A stretch of 64,000 bases of DNA from Bursaphelenchus xylophilus (taxonomy: Eukaryota; Nematoda; Chromadorea; Rhabditida; Aphelenchoididae), in assembly GCA_904066235.2 (NCBI GenBank), contig CAJFCV020000002.1, positions 3,720,001 through 3,784,000 of the forward strand. The letters run 5' to 3'. Shown one piece after another: positions 24,208-36,385 of the stretch. How positions within the stretch are numbered: position 1 is the first letter of the stretch; every line of letters starts with the position of its first letter. The notes beneath the pieces were generated by a model. That model made no database searches. It was given only the letters and a program-made list of their open reading frames with translations, and was not told the DNA's origin. A program made the position numbers and the translations under genes.

Positions 24208-24402
24208 TTGCTCTCAGATTCTGCCCGGAGAATCACTAATTCCGTGGGAGTCTCGGGGAATGTCTCTCGCTGTTTTTCCCACTGCACGGCCAATGGGATT
24301 GATAGTGTTTACGAATGCTGTATGGAAAATTTGGCCCATCCGCTGGGATTTGCGGAAGTTTTAGACGGGATATTTGATACTTTGAGGAGCAAGAAAAATT
24401 AG
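24208..24402 (+). CDS. Unassigned Cys-containing ORF
   Basis: The reading frame ends VSRCFSHCTANGIDSVYECC, then MENLAHPLGFAEVLDGIF, then stop at 24402. An acceptor-like CTCTCAG lies at about 24212-24218. The composition looks more protein-like than its surroundings, and a second frame is open across the same bases. With no partner exon visible it may be a gene fragment. I do not recognise the family. Confidence 0.2.
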   Translation: MLSDSARRITNSVGVSGNVSRCFSHCTANGIDSVYECCMENLAHPLGFAEVLDGIFDTLRSKKN

Positions 24403-26585
24403 TTCAAAATTTTGAAATTTTTTTGTTCTTTGATTTTTCTGAAACTTGACACAAAATTTAGAAGGGGCTTTTCTGAGCCACTGGGAAAGTTTTGGCGTGG
24501 AATTTGCAAAAAAAATCCGAGATTTTTTGGTCAAAATGGGAAAAAAAATTTTTTTGATTTTCAATTTGAAAATTTCAGGTTTCATGGATAAAACGTGTTC
24601 AATTTTCTACAAAAATATCGGTTTTCCCCAGGCGAATTTGAAAAGTTACGGCATAAAAAAAATTTTTTTTTCTCTCTCTTCATTTTGCATGCTCTCTCTC
24701 GAAAATCGTTAGCTATGTTTTCTATTTTTCTCGATTGTTTTTATCGAAAACTGAACCACCAGAGTTCGTGGAATATGTATTATTTTCTCGCTTCAGGACG
24801 GTTATCAATCATTATTAAGCTCGGCCGATTGTCTTGAAGCAAATATCCCACTCGTTCGTCAAAAACGTTTGTTTTGACGGCCAGCTTTCCATTAAAAGTT
24901 CTATTCTTTTTGACTACCCATCTAAAATTGTCTGCAGAACCGTTTTTTATAACAACGGAAGCCGAAGAGCTATCGTATTTTACCGTAATCAGCCGAAAAC
25001 TATAGAAAAATTGGGTAAACTTGACAAATTTCATAAAATGTCTAACAAAAAAATCGGTTCATTCGTAAATTTTGGTTATGAAATTTGTTGTAGAAGTCTG
25101 TAGAATCTATTAGACGCAGTAATCTCAAAGTACGCCCGTGAGAAACCCGGTGACTGCCATCTAAATTGCAGAGCCACCACGGAATCGCATGGGGAGACAT
25201 CAAGTTACCGTATAACAAATTAGTATTCATTACTCAATAAATAAGGTCACAGTAGGATAATATGACTAGTAGGCAACAATTTGCCACTCAAAGTTACCCC
25301 GGTGATAGCCATAAAACGAACAGTATCACTAAAGAAACTTTGGGTGACAATTTGATATTACTGTAGTCTGTAGCATTAAATGATGGGCCAGAGTAGGAGG
25401 AATAGTAGCATGGCAGATCCAGAAAGTCTTCTATGGCACCAGTTTAGGATAATTCGAGGATATGAACACATCAGCTACAGCTTTCCGATATTGTAGTAGC
25501 CGATGTGTCATTCTGGCCATGCAAGCCAAAATTGATGGCTGCAAAGCCATCCAAGGCCATAGTAGATCCATAATAGCCTTCTACAACAACTGTAGAAGAC
25601 TTTCCATAATAGAGCCACAACAGCTCACCACTTTTCCATATTGTTTTCCACTTCTCCTCATCCAACTTAAATCTGACTTGAACCCGAAAAAGAGCGGTCC
25701 TTATATACCCCGCGCTCTCCGGATGGCACTCCGATTGAGCCCCACCCTATCCATCACAAATTGGGCGGTTTTTTCTGCGGGGTACCCTCTTTCGGTTTTG
25801 GCGCGCAAATGTTGCGCGCGAGTCTCCCCCAAGCGATTGCCTTGAAGCCAAATTACTCGGAGCTATGCAGATAAAAGGGAGTTGGGAAAGAGCAGAAGTA
25901 TTGCATAATGCTGGGGATGGCAGTGTGTTCAATGATCTGTGATTTTTGAGTGGAAAAAACATGAAAATTACAGTAAAGTAGGGAAGAAAGCGAAAAAATG
26001 CGCAAAAAATTGTAAAACCACATTGTGATGATAATTTTACGGTAAAAAAAGTATTGTTGCCGGAGAGCGGGAACTCTGTAGATATTAAAAATTTAATCTT
26101 GAAATTGATACATTATTTTTCAAGTTATTAGAAAAAGAAATTTTCAAGCGCCGGTAGATCCTCTGAAAAGACAAATTTTACTGTAAAATCCCGTCTAAAC
26201 CGGCATAGATTTACTTCTTGGCGCAAAAGTCCCCAAAATTTGCACAATGCATTTCGACATAAAACTATTATATTTGCACAGTGAATTTTTATTGTTTTTT
26301 TTGCTCTACATCGCGCACGATTCTCATTTTTTTGCAACGACAAATCATTTTTTCGACAACATTCGGGTCCACGATAAATTCTCAGGATTTTTGCGCCGAG
26401 TAGTATCAAAAAATATAATTTTTGTTGATGTTGATTGATGATTTTTCTTGTTGTTGGCAAAAGAAATCTTCCAAGATCCAGTAGTTTCTCAAAAAAATGC
26501 AAGCTTTTGCTATAAAAAAGCTTCTAAAACCGGTTAGATGTATTTCTATGGCTCCAAATTATTTTCCCGACAGATTGATAACAAA

Positions 26586-26743
26586 TCAATCTGTTGGGAA
26601 AATAATGAGCACAACGTCGCTGCGCCGGACTTCGTTGCTGAAGTGAAAATCGACACGATTTGGCCGCGACACAATTCATTTTCTCGGCGACGATGCGATT
26701 TTTCGATGCGATAGAGTGCTCATTATTTTCCCGACAGAGTGAT
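26586..26743. mobile_element. MITE-like element, family A copy 6
   Basis: Ends TCAATCTGTTGGGAAAATAA and CTCATTATTTTCCCGACAGA are inverted, with AACGTCGCTGCGCC inside. A solitary family A end (ATTATTTTCCCGACAGATTG) lies just to the left at 26558-26580, forming a small tail-to-head pair. Confidence 0.75.
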
Positions 26744-27587
26744 TTTTCTTTTTCAAAGCCGCCAGTGTGATTTTTGGCGTTCGCACTGTGCCAAAAAAGT
26801 CAGGGTGCGATCGACAGCTCAAAAAAGGCTATTGCACGGTGCAATCCGAAAATTGCAAAGTGCAAATTGAACTTTTGCCTTCGCACAGTGCTGTCGCTAA
26901 AACGACTCTAACGACCTTGCGAACGGATTAATAGACCGTATTCCTCCTTGTACTGTGACCATATTCCATTGTAATCGCGTGTGTTTTCGACCGTTCACCG
27001 TGATTTATTATCAGATAAAGACGGAACGTTTGAAATGTGTCTTCGAAGTTTGTTTAAAAGGCAGGAAATTATATCATTCTTTCCTCTGGGATGTGTTTCA
27101 CAATTTTTTGTTCTCTCGGTAATGTAATATATATAATAATATATAGTTTTGGGGATTTTTTTTGACATGACGTAGATTTTTTTTGCAAAACTTAAATATG
27201 CAAACAAACTTGACGGTTTGCCCTTTGCTGGATAAAAAAAGTTTAGCATTAATAGGGCAAACGTTTTAATATTCAATTGGCGTTTCAAAATGTACTTCCT
27301 CAAATTGAGTAGAACTTTGTTCCCTCTTTAAAAATTAAGAAAACGTTGTTTCTTTGATTTTTCTTTATTTCTTTGATCTTGATGACGTCAAAATCAAACT
27401 GAACAAAAGTCCGCTTTGACAAATACACCTTGCCTTGATTTTTAGCCGAAAAAGTTTTGAAGAAAATAAATTTTTTTTGAGCAAAAGTGAGATTAGTAAT
27501 GTTACTACGAAAAATCATTGTTTTGCCAAACGTTTTTTTAAAAAACTATTGGCAAAAAATGATTTTGCGTCTGTCCGGCTATCCTTA

Positions 27588-27731
27588 TTAGTCTGTTGGG
27601 AAAATCATGTGGATTTGTCGTGGAAAAATGTCTTGTTGCAGTGGCGCAAAAATCTCCAACCACGGCTAGCCAAGCAAAAATGACGGGCAATTTCAGCACG
27701 AATCCGCATTATTTTCCCAACAGACTGATAT
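27588..27731. mobile_element. MITE-like element, family B copy 2
   Basis: Inverted ends TTAGTCTGTTGGGAAAATCA and GCATTATTTTCCCAACAGAC. The body begins TGTGGATTTGTCG and is closely similar to family B copy 1 at 2813-2951, including the CCACGGCTAGCC block. Confidence 0.75.
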
Positions 27732-29709
27732 TATATTTTACGAACTCTCTAAAAAAGATTAAAAGACTAATTTCGACCTAAGCATGTGAGATTTAGCCTA
27801 TTTAAAAAATCTATGCGAAATTTGAAGAAAATCTGAGAATCTAAATTTTTATACTTTTCATTTTACATACATAAGGGGGGACCAAGGTGATTTTTTTCAG
27901 TTTTTAAAAGTTTATTTTATTTATTTTTTATTTTTTTGTTTTCATTTTTTATTTGCACGTAAATAACAGATAATTCATGCCAAATGGAAAAATAATTATA
28001 AAAAATCAGAGGCCTCCTTTTTGTCCCGTCTAAATTTAGTTCCACCCCAAGGAACATTGGGTTTGGGGTCTAAACGAGGGAGTTTTAACCGATTCTGCTC
28101 AAAAAAGAGAGCCGTTGAAAGTTTTGCGGGAACAACTGTTCCTCAATTTGGACTCGAATCCTCTCTATTTCCTTCGTCGCGACGAAGGAAAATCCTCGGC
28201 TTTCGAAAACACTCAAATTTTATTTCTTTGTTGATTGTCTGCTAATTTGTTTATGACCAACTGAGGTTGTGTTCAAAATACGAGGTTTGGAGCTTGGTGA
28301 AATTTGAGGAAAATTTGGATTAGAATTTTCTAAGGCATTTGTGAGATTTTTTACCTTGCTCTTTGCGGAAAATCCAGAGATTTTTTGGGTAAAAATTGGA
28401 AAAAATTAAATTTTTTTTGCGATTTTTGGCATGGAAAGTTTCATGGTTATTTCTACCGTAGAGAATAATGTTTCCACAAAAAATCAATTTTTTCCATGCA
28501 AAATTCACAGAGTTATGGCAAAAAACCGATTTTTTCTCTGACCGTCTCTCCTCATTTTACATGCTCTCTCATAAAAAGGTCGTTTGAATATATCGGTAAG
28601 AGTGAAAAATGATGGACAGAAATTTACTTTCCAGCCAATTTCAACCACCTTTTTTGTGGAGAGAGCACGTAAAATGAGGAGACAAACAGAGAAAAAACGG
28701 ATTTTTTGTCATAACTTTGTGGATCTCGCTGGAAAAAAATTGTTCTTTTGTGGAAACATTATTCTCATCGGTAGAAATAGGCATGAAATTTTTGATGCCA
28801 AAATTCGCAAAAAAATTTTACATTTTTTCCAACTTTGTGCCAAAAAATCTCGATTTTTTCTGCAAAGTGCGAGCTAAAAATCTCGCATATGTCTTAGAAA
28901 ATTGTAGTATAAATCTTCCCTAAGTTTGATCAAAATCTTGTCCCAAAATTTTTTGTATTCAAATTTACACGAATTTCCCAAAAACTCCCCCATTTTCCTC
29001 TTATTTTCTCCCAAATTCGTCATGTTTAAGCCTTTGAAACCTCCAAATTAACCCTCCTCAATTGGAATTAGCCGTTTGTTGTCTTGTAAATGGCAATCCC
29101 ATTAATTTGAACAACTTGTTCCCCCCTTTTTTCGGCTAATTATAAACTTTTCTGACGCATTTCCCCTCAGGGCTTTTGCGTATTTGCCATGGAAACCCAG
29201 GTGTCCTCATCGGCTAATTCATTAAACTATTTTGGAATTGATGGCAAAAAATCAGCGTTTCGCGACTACTGTAGGGAATCTTTGGCTTGGGGAATTTTTG
29301 GAAACGTGATTTTGCGATTTTTGGGGAATTTTTTGTTAGATTTTGATGAAATTTGGTTGAAATTTAATAGAATTGAGGTTTTAAGAAATATTGGAGAATT
29401 TTACATTTCAAAAATTACCGAGATTTTTTGGCCGGGAGTTGCCCAATAAAAAAAAATTTTTTTTGAGATTTTCGAGTTAAAAAAATATCTAGTTTGATGT
29501 GTAAAGTTGAAAATTCCCACAAAAAAATTACTTTTTTTCTTCAGCTGAATTTAAAAGCTCCTTGTCGAAAAAAATTTTTGATTAAAATTTTCAAAAAATT
29601 CGAAAAATTTTTTCACTATTTTCAAAATGAAAGATCCGTATTTTTTTCGTGCTGTTTACTCCAATTTTTCAACAAAAAACTCAATTTTTTCCAAGCAGAA
29701 TTCTAAAAG

Positions 29710-30640
29710 TTATGGACAAAAAAAGTTTTTTCTCTGTCCATCTCCTCATTTTGCGTAGTCTCTCTGAAAAAGTCGTTGAATATCTCTTTTCTCCCTGCAA
29801 GGTGTGAGGTAAAATTTTCAGCGATTGATATGTGGCCTAGACAGAGTAAGTGTGGAAAATTTGAAGAGATTTTGAGTGAAAGAATTTGGACTAAAAACCA
29901 GTGTGGCCAATGCAAAAGAGGCTCTAAAAGAGGCCCGCAAAATGAGCCGTAAAAACCCCCGAACATCCTAATAAAATGTAGCAAAAACAAACTCGTAACC
30001 AGTGGCAAGATATTCTGACCTTTGAGTTTCGATAAATTCAATTTTTTGTTTAATAAATTTCATTTTTTTTTTGTTTTTTTTTTTTTGATGACTTAATGCA
30101 ACTTGAGACTCTTTATAAATCAATTTAACTCCATCAAACGCTCTGATCAAGGTTTACCGAACCTTTGAGTTCGTTAAGTAAACATGGACGATCGACGTGC
30201 TCTTTTCTTTCGTTTTCTGCAGCGAGAGCTCGGGTTTTTGTAACGACTTGTTACTGTCGCCGAATGGAAAAATGATCTCGCCTCGTTTTGAGCGAAAAAA
30301 ACATGGCAAGAGCACATTTGAAAGATCAAAATGGAGAGTAACTGCGACTAGTTACGAGTTTGTTTTTGTTACATTTTATTAGGATGTTCGTGGGGTTTGT
30401 TAGGGCCCATTTCGTAGGCCCTCTTTTAGACCTTCTTTCGCCTAGGCCACACTGGTTTTAGTCAAAAAATTTTCACTCAGAATTTCTTCAAATTTGGCCC
30501 ACTTACTCTGACTAGGCCACATACTAATCGCTGAAAATTTTGGCTCACGCCTAGCAAGGAGAGCCGAGATATTCAACGATCTTTTTGCGAGAGAGCACGT
30601 AAAATTAGGAGAGACGGTCAGAGAAAAAACGTTCTTTCTC
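29710..30640. repeat. Palindrome of about 930 bp, family C type
   Basis: The left arm (29710-30010) includes TTGAATATCTCTTTTCTCCC, GATATGTGGCCTAGACAG, ACCAGTGTGGCC and AACAAACTCGTAACC. The right arm (about 30340-30640) mirrors each: AGTTACGAGTTTGTTTTTG, GGCCACACTGGT, CTGACTAGGCCACATAC, GAGCCGAGATATTCAACG. The loop of about 330 bp (30010-30340) is unrelated and contains paired GGTTTACCGAACC and CGAGAGCTCGG segments. I see no coding potential. Confidence 0.75.
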
Positions 30641-32933
30641 CATAAGTTTTCGAATTCTGCTTGGAAAAACTTGATTTGTTGTTGAAAAATTGTAGTCTAC
30701 ACCACGAACAGAATGCCAAATAATGACTCTAAAAAATGCAAAAATTTTGAGTTTTTTGGAATTTTTTTTGCCCAAAAAAATTTTTAGTCATAACTTATCG
30801 AATCCTCATCGAAAATGTGTGGTTTTTTTAAGAATAATTGTTCACTTCATCTCTAATTAAGCGTGAAATTTTCAGACTAAAAAAGATCGAAACTTTTTAA
30901 ACTTTTGACCTAAAAATATCGGTGGTTTCTAAAGTGCAAGCTAAAAAACTTTAATCTCTTTAAAACAAATTATTTAAAATTCATTTTTTCCAGTAAAAAA
31001 GACCAATTTCTCCATTTCTTGCGCAAATTTCAAATTCGAATTAGCCTAATTTCCCGTTTTTTCCTCAAAATTTGGGCCGCTTTGCTTCGCGTTATCCCCG
31101 CTTGACTCTATTTATCTTAACCGCCGGCCCTTAATTCGCAATTACATCTCCGTCCCAGTCTTTTTTCTTTATTTTTCTTTGCTTTTTTTGATTTTTAATT
31201 TTCTTAAAAGTTTTTCGTCCTACATGGAAATCACACTTGTGTTTGATATATAAACAGGACGCATTGACGTGTGGTAATATAGAGATTGTTTTGAGCGGGG
31301 ACTCCGTATACAATCTGCAGTCCTTGAAGAAGAAAATAAATTTCTTTGGAAATTTTAGCGGGGAAAAAGATTTTTATGGAAATATTGGGGTTTGTAAAGG
31401 TTTAGTAGGTCCTAAAATTATCGTTAAACCGCTGTAAAATCATTTTTCAAAAAAAAAAATTTTTTTGATTTTGTCATTTTCTATCCAAAAATGACTAATT
31501 TGCCGCTAGCTTTGCATTACAAAACAAAAATGTTTTGAATTTTGAGCCCAGAAATTATAAAACATCTCTTTTTTGAATTCAAAAACGTTGTTCCAAAAAA
31601 AAACTCTTACAGAGCACAATTTTTCAACAAAAAATCAGTGGGTTCCAAAGAGAATTCGAAAAGTTACGGACAAAAAAGTGTTTTTTCTCTGACCGTTTCT
31701 CCTCAGTTCGCGCGCTCTCTCGCCAAAAGATCTTTGAATATCTCGGCTTTCCCTGCAAGGCGTGAGCTAAAATTTTCAGAGGTTGATGTATGGCCAATTT
31801 GGCGTCAGTATGCGAAATTTGAAAAAAAAAACTCCAAAAAATTTTTCGATTTTATTTTTTAGAAAAAAAATTTAATTCGCTTTCGATTTATACCGTTTTT
31901 TCTACTCGTAAACATTCTAATGTTACTTTTTAAGACCCCGCTTTTGTTCAAATACACTCCCTCGCTTCAGCTTGGCCATTATTTTAATCCGGGCCGCGTC
32001 CGAAAAGCGAAAAAATAGCTCTAGCGTCCGTTTCCTTTTTTAAATTTTTTTAAAATTCGAAATCGAGAACGAATTTAATTTTGGCCAATATCAGCGTATT
32101 ATGGGGGAAAGAGGGATGTTTGTGACATCCAATTTCCATAACGGTCCCATTTTTTATTGTTATTCAAAGCCGATTTGAGCAGTTTCTGCTGGTTTAACCC
32201 AAAAATATTCAAAAAAATTTTTCGGAGAACAGCTTGAATATTCGAGGTTTGGTCGCTTTTTTGAAGTATAATGTAATAAATAAATTAGTGATAACTTGAA
32301 AGTTTTATGCGTTTTACTTTCAAACCGTCTGGGAAAGGGTTTCGCAATTTTTCGAATTTTTTTTTCCAAAAATTTTTTTTTGTAATTCACCTGAAATTTG
32401 GCATGCATACTCTACGTAGACCATTTATCAATCTCTGAAAATTTTAGCTCACTAGTTGTAGCGAGAGCCGAGATATTCAGCGATCTTTTTTCGAGAGAGC
32501 ACGCGAAATGAGGAGAGACGGTCAGAGAAAAAATATTTTTTGTCCATAACTTTTCGAATTGTGATTGGAAGAGACTGTTCTTTTGTAGAAACATTGTCTA
32601 TGCCAGTCTAGAATAAAGCAAAAAAATTGATCCTGAAATTTTTGAACTGAACATTGAAAAAAAAATTTTAAATTTTTTTCATTACTCGGGGTAGGAATCT
32701 CAATAATTTTTTTAAACCGCTGACAAAAAGGTCCGTAAATGCCTTAGAAAATAATACTCTAAGATTATGCCGAGTTTCAGCGGAATCCATCAAAATTTTT
32801 CACAAAATTAAAAAAACATTTTGCCTTTGTCCCCCCTTACCTTTTTACTTTTTTTTCAATTTTTTTCACGGTTTATCTCGAGAATTTTGCGATTTTGTAA
32901 AGCTTTATTGCTTTTCATAACTCCATACTCAAT

Positions 32934-32940
32934 TTCCAGA
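32934..32940 (+). promoter_or_regulatory. Probable spliced-leader acceptor before mevalonate kinase
   Basis: TTTCCAG lies 14 nt upstream of the start codon at 32955, with no upstream exon joining in frame. In nematodes an acceptor this close to an ATG usually marks spliced-leader trans-splicing. The SL type is not determinable. Confidence 0.6.
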
Positions 32941-32954
32941 ACCGCCACAGCAAA

Positions 32955-35847
32955 ATGGGTCTGATAGATCCGACCCTAAACGAACAGGGGACTATGGTCT
33001 TCACAGCGCCCGCAAAAACAATATTATTTGGGGAGCACGCGGTGGTCTACGGAAGGGTAGGTTATTTCCTCCGGCCAGTTTAGCCCCACTCTCTCATTTT
33101 GGATCTCAATTGAAAATTTTTTCAGTTAGCCGTAGCCGGCGCGATCGACTTGCGGACAAAGGTTGAGCTCAAATTTCGGCCGCCAACCGCGACGAACGGC
33201 ATCGACGATCAGATTGAAATCACACTGCCTGACCTGAATTTTACTCGATCATTCCCTAGGAAAAAGTTTCTCGAAGCGGCGGAGAAATTGGGTGAGTTTT
33301 GGGAATTAATATTACTCATGAGGGGGAGAGTTGAATTTTTTGCCGAAAAAAAAATAATCGCTATGCTAAAATTTCCAGCCCTTCAATGTGCACAAGAGAA
33401 CGAGCCCGAAGGTCTTCCGCCAAGCCCAGAATTGGCGGTTCCGATCGCCCAACAGCTCTGTGGCCCCATTGTTAGCGACCAGAGCCATGGAAAGCACTCA
33501 ACGCATCCAGCTCAAATCGCCATCCTCACCTTCCTCTACCTCGCGTTGGGCGTGATGGCCAAGAACAGGTAAGGAAATGGGGCGTTTTATCCGGTGAAAA
33601 TTATTTGGGAGGCATCTTATAAGATAAAAGTGGGCTAGATGACATTTTATACGATCAAAATCTTCTTGGAGACATTTTATACGATGAAAAGTGGCTAGGG
33701 TACATTTTATATTATGAAAGTTATCTAGGGACATTTTATACGATGAAAGTTGTCTAAGGAACATTTTATACGATAAAAGGTTATAGGGATATTTTATACG
33801 ATGAAAGTTGTCTAAGGGACATTTTATACGATGAAAGTTGTCTAGGCGACATTTTATACGATAGAATTTTTGACGGGCGTTTTATACGATGAAATCTTTC
33901 TAAGCGATATCTTTTATGCTCAAATGAATTGACAACGTTTACTATGCTCATACCTTTCGTTTTCAGAGATATACCGGTATTCAAAATCATAGTCACTTCG
34001 AAAGTCCCCGTCCGAGTTGGTCTCGGCTCCTCCGGCGCGTATTGCGTCACACTGGCGGCCTCGTTATTGCGTCTCGGAGGCCTGATCGACATCCCAACCG
34101 TATCATCAAAGACCGGCGTTACCTGGGAGGAAAATGATCTTCATATGATTGAGCAATGGGCAACGGCGGCCGAAAGCCTGATCCACGGCCGATCCTCGGG
34201 ATTGGATGCGTGTGTTTGTACGAGAGGTAGGTTGTAGTTGGGGTATTGGTTTTTTGGAAAATTTTAGAATTTTTTAACTTGTTTTTTGCTCCAGAATTGC
34301 AAGAATCCAAATTTTTTTGATTTGAAAGTCGAAAAATCTCAAAATTTTTGCTTTGCAAATCATAAAATTCGAAAAATTTTTTACTTTTCGAAACAAAAAA
34401 TCTCAAAAATTTGCATGAAATCAAAAAAAAAACAAAAAATCTCAATTTTTTTACTCTTCAAATAAAAAATCTCAACTTTTTTAACATTTCAAATCAAAAA
34501 ATCTCAAAATTTTTTATCTTTCACATCAAAAAATCTAAAAATTTTCCCTCGAATCGGCCAATATCAGTCCTAATTTTTCAGGCGGAATCATCACTTACCG
34601 TCGCGGCGAGTACCCGCAGCCCCTGCAGAACACGGTCCGCCTGCGAATGGTGATCGTGAACACGAAAGTGGAGCGGAACACGCTCCAAATGGTGCGGAAT
34701 GTGCAGGATTTGTTGGAGAAGTTCCCCACCGTGGTGAATCCGATCTTCGACTCGATCGAAGAGATCTCCAAGGACGCCGTCAAACTGCTGACCGGCGAGG
34801 CGTTGGTCACAAAGTCGACGTCCAGCTCGCCGCTGAGTGTGAAGAAGTCGGACACGGCGTCGCTGATGGATGTGGCATGCAATGGGAATGGGACGAATGG
34901 AACGAATGGGGTGGTGGAGCAGCTGGCCAATGGAATCGACTCGTTGAAGGCCGGCTTCACCGAAAACGGATTTGAGAACTTACAGGTGGGGATTTTTGAG
35001 AGATTGGGAGGCTGGGAAATTAATTTTGGGGTATGAACATGGAGGAGGATTTTTTTGCCGAATTTTTTAGCTTTTACCGAATTTTTTAACGATTTTTTTT
35101 ATTTTCATGTCAAAAATAAAAATTTAATTTCTCGCAAAGCAAATTTTTTAAAGAATTTTTCCCCTAAAAATCCGGTAAAAAATTTTGCCTCATTTATGTT
35201 GATAAAAAATTTTTTATTCAAAAAAAATTTTATTTCGTATCTTCAAAAATTGTCAATCAGTTTTTGCTCTCAAAAAAATTATAATGAGCATTTTGCACAG
35301 GGCCATAATGCTCATTATTTTCCCGACAGATCGAGAAGTTATCGAAAAAAAAATTTGTGGCAAAAAAATGGTGAGGGGGGACCAAGGCAATTTTTTCGAT
35401 TTTTTTGGAAAAATTTTTTCGCTGAAATTTGTTCTAAATACAGAATATACCCCTCGAAATGGCATTACTTCATTTTTCAGGAGCTGTGCCGGATCAACAA
35501 TCATTTACTGAACGCGTTGGGCGTTGGTCACGCCAAAATCACACAGATCAGCTCTCTTTTGGCGCGATATGGGATTCACACGAAGCTGTCCGGAGCCGGC
35601 GGTGGCGGGACTGTGTTTGCTTTTATTACCAAAGGTATGTCATACAAATTTTTTGGAGAATTAAATATTTTTTTAATTTTAAAAAAAATTTTTTTCTTTT
35701 TTTTTTTTTTGAAAATTCAGATTACGTTTTTTCAATTCAGATGCCTCCCCAACGCTCCTGGAGATGATAGAAACCGAGCTGCGCAAGCAGGGCTTCGACC
35801 TGTGGCAGCCCGATCTCGGCGGCGTCGGTGTTCAACAACAATCATGA
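32955..35847 (+). CDS. mvk-1: Mevalonate kinase
   Basis: GHMP-family enzyme that phosphorylates mevalonate with ATP to give 5-phosphomevalonate, the step after HMG-CoA reductase in the isoprenoid pathway. Exons: 32955-33056, 33126-33291, 33379-33568, 33967-34226, 34582-34985, 35481-35634, 35741-35847; the phases agree and give 460 aa. All three GHMP motifs are visible: APAKTILFGEHAVVYG at about 16-31, PVRVGLGSSGAYCVTLAAS in exon 4, and KLSGAGGGGTVFAF near the C-terminus. The conserved catalytic Lys (APAK) and Asp (SSGLDACV) are present. It is longer than the usual roughly 395 aa because of a Ser/Asn/Gly-rich insert (around NGNGTNGTNGVVEQ) after the ISKDAVKLLTGEAL helix. AATAAA follows at 35958-35963. 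The identification is secure; the symbol follows nematode naming and is my choice. Confidence 0.93.
33581..33915 (+). repeat. Minisatellite, GACATTTTATACGATGAAA units
   Basis: About twelve direct units with core ACATTTTATACGATGAAAGT are spaced about 27-32 bp apart, filling most of the mevalonate kinase intron between 33568 and 33967. The array begins a few bases after the splice donor. The core is the same as in the receptor-gene array at 3149-3396. Confidence 0.9.
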
Positions 35848-36123
35848 ACAAAACAATATTTGTTGCACTTTTTTTTATTTTTCCCGTTGTTTTTTATTCA
35901 AATTTTTACAAATTCCATTACAAAAGGTTTACATAGAATTTTAGCGAGAGAGAAGATAATAAATATGTACATGAATGGAGGGAATTTTGATCAAATTTGC
36001 GACAAATTTAGAAGGGAATGGTCCCAAGTGCGACGCTCAGATTTTCTTTAAATTATGCACATACGTCGGGAATAGACTAGATATCAATTCCTGAAAGTTT
36101 TAGCTCGCATATCATCTTTTTTC

Positions 36124-36385
36124 AGGTATTTTACATGTACTCACATCAATAATGTGTAGATAAAAGTTGCGGATCGCCGTTTTTTGTCGCAAATTTTGTT
36201 CTTTTATATGTTACAACATCTCAGGGTAAAGAAATTGAACGTTAATAATAGTCGAAATTAGAAAAAGTGGACATATTCCAAGTATTGCCAAGTCTCCGCC
36301 AAGCCTTTGCTGAGCGTCCGCCGCCCATCTAACGGCTTTGCGAGGCCTTTCAGGCAGTTCGTACAACCTTTTCTTGGGTATCTAA
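36124..36385. repeat. Family G repeat with empty insertion site
   Basis: It shares long similarity with 41497-42130: GGTATTTTACATG at the start, ATAAAAGTTRCGGATC, CTCAGGGTAAAGAAA, AGTGGACATATT, CAAGTCTCCGCC and TTGGGTATCTA at the end. At about 36257-36258 it has a single TA where the other copy carries a 381-bp element. That gives a natural before/after comparison of an insertion. Confidence 0.8.

Larger units (their letters stand above)
20073..32940. other. 12.9-kb gene-poor, repeat-rich stretch
   Basis: I find no recognisable gene. Content in order: family C fragments (20950-21450), a 686-bp palindrome (21686-22371), an array of GCACYGTGC motifs (22410-22760), family C fragments (23480-23760, 24460-24720), a Cys-containing ORF at 24208-24402, a unique-looking region at 24720-26130 with a TATATA box-like site near 25705, MITE copies at 26586-26743 and 27588-27731, and family C repeats through 28270-32830 including a roughly 930-bp palindrome. 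An exon-like ORF with a good acceptor at about 20790-20895 (VYYPGLKLEDLKTSIIW) has no partner exon that I can find. Confidence 0.6.

Noticed and set aside
35055..35936. 293-codon plus-strand ORF overlapping mevalonate kinase exons 6-7
   Set aside because: It reads through an intron and out-of-phase exon sequence; the product is Phe/Lys-rich low complexity outside the exon part, which is already explained by the kinase model.
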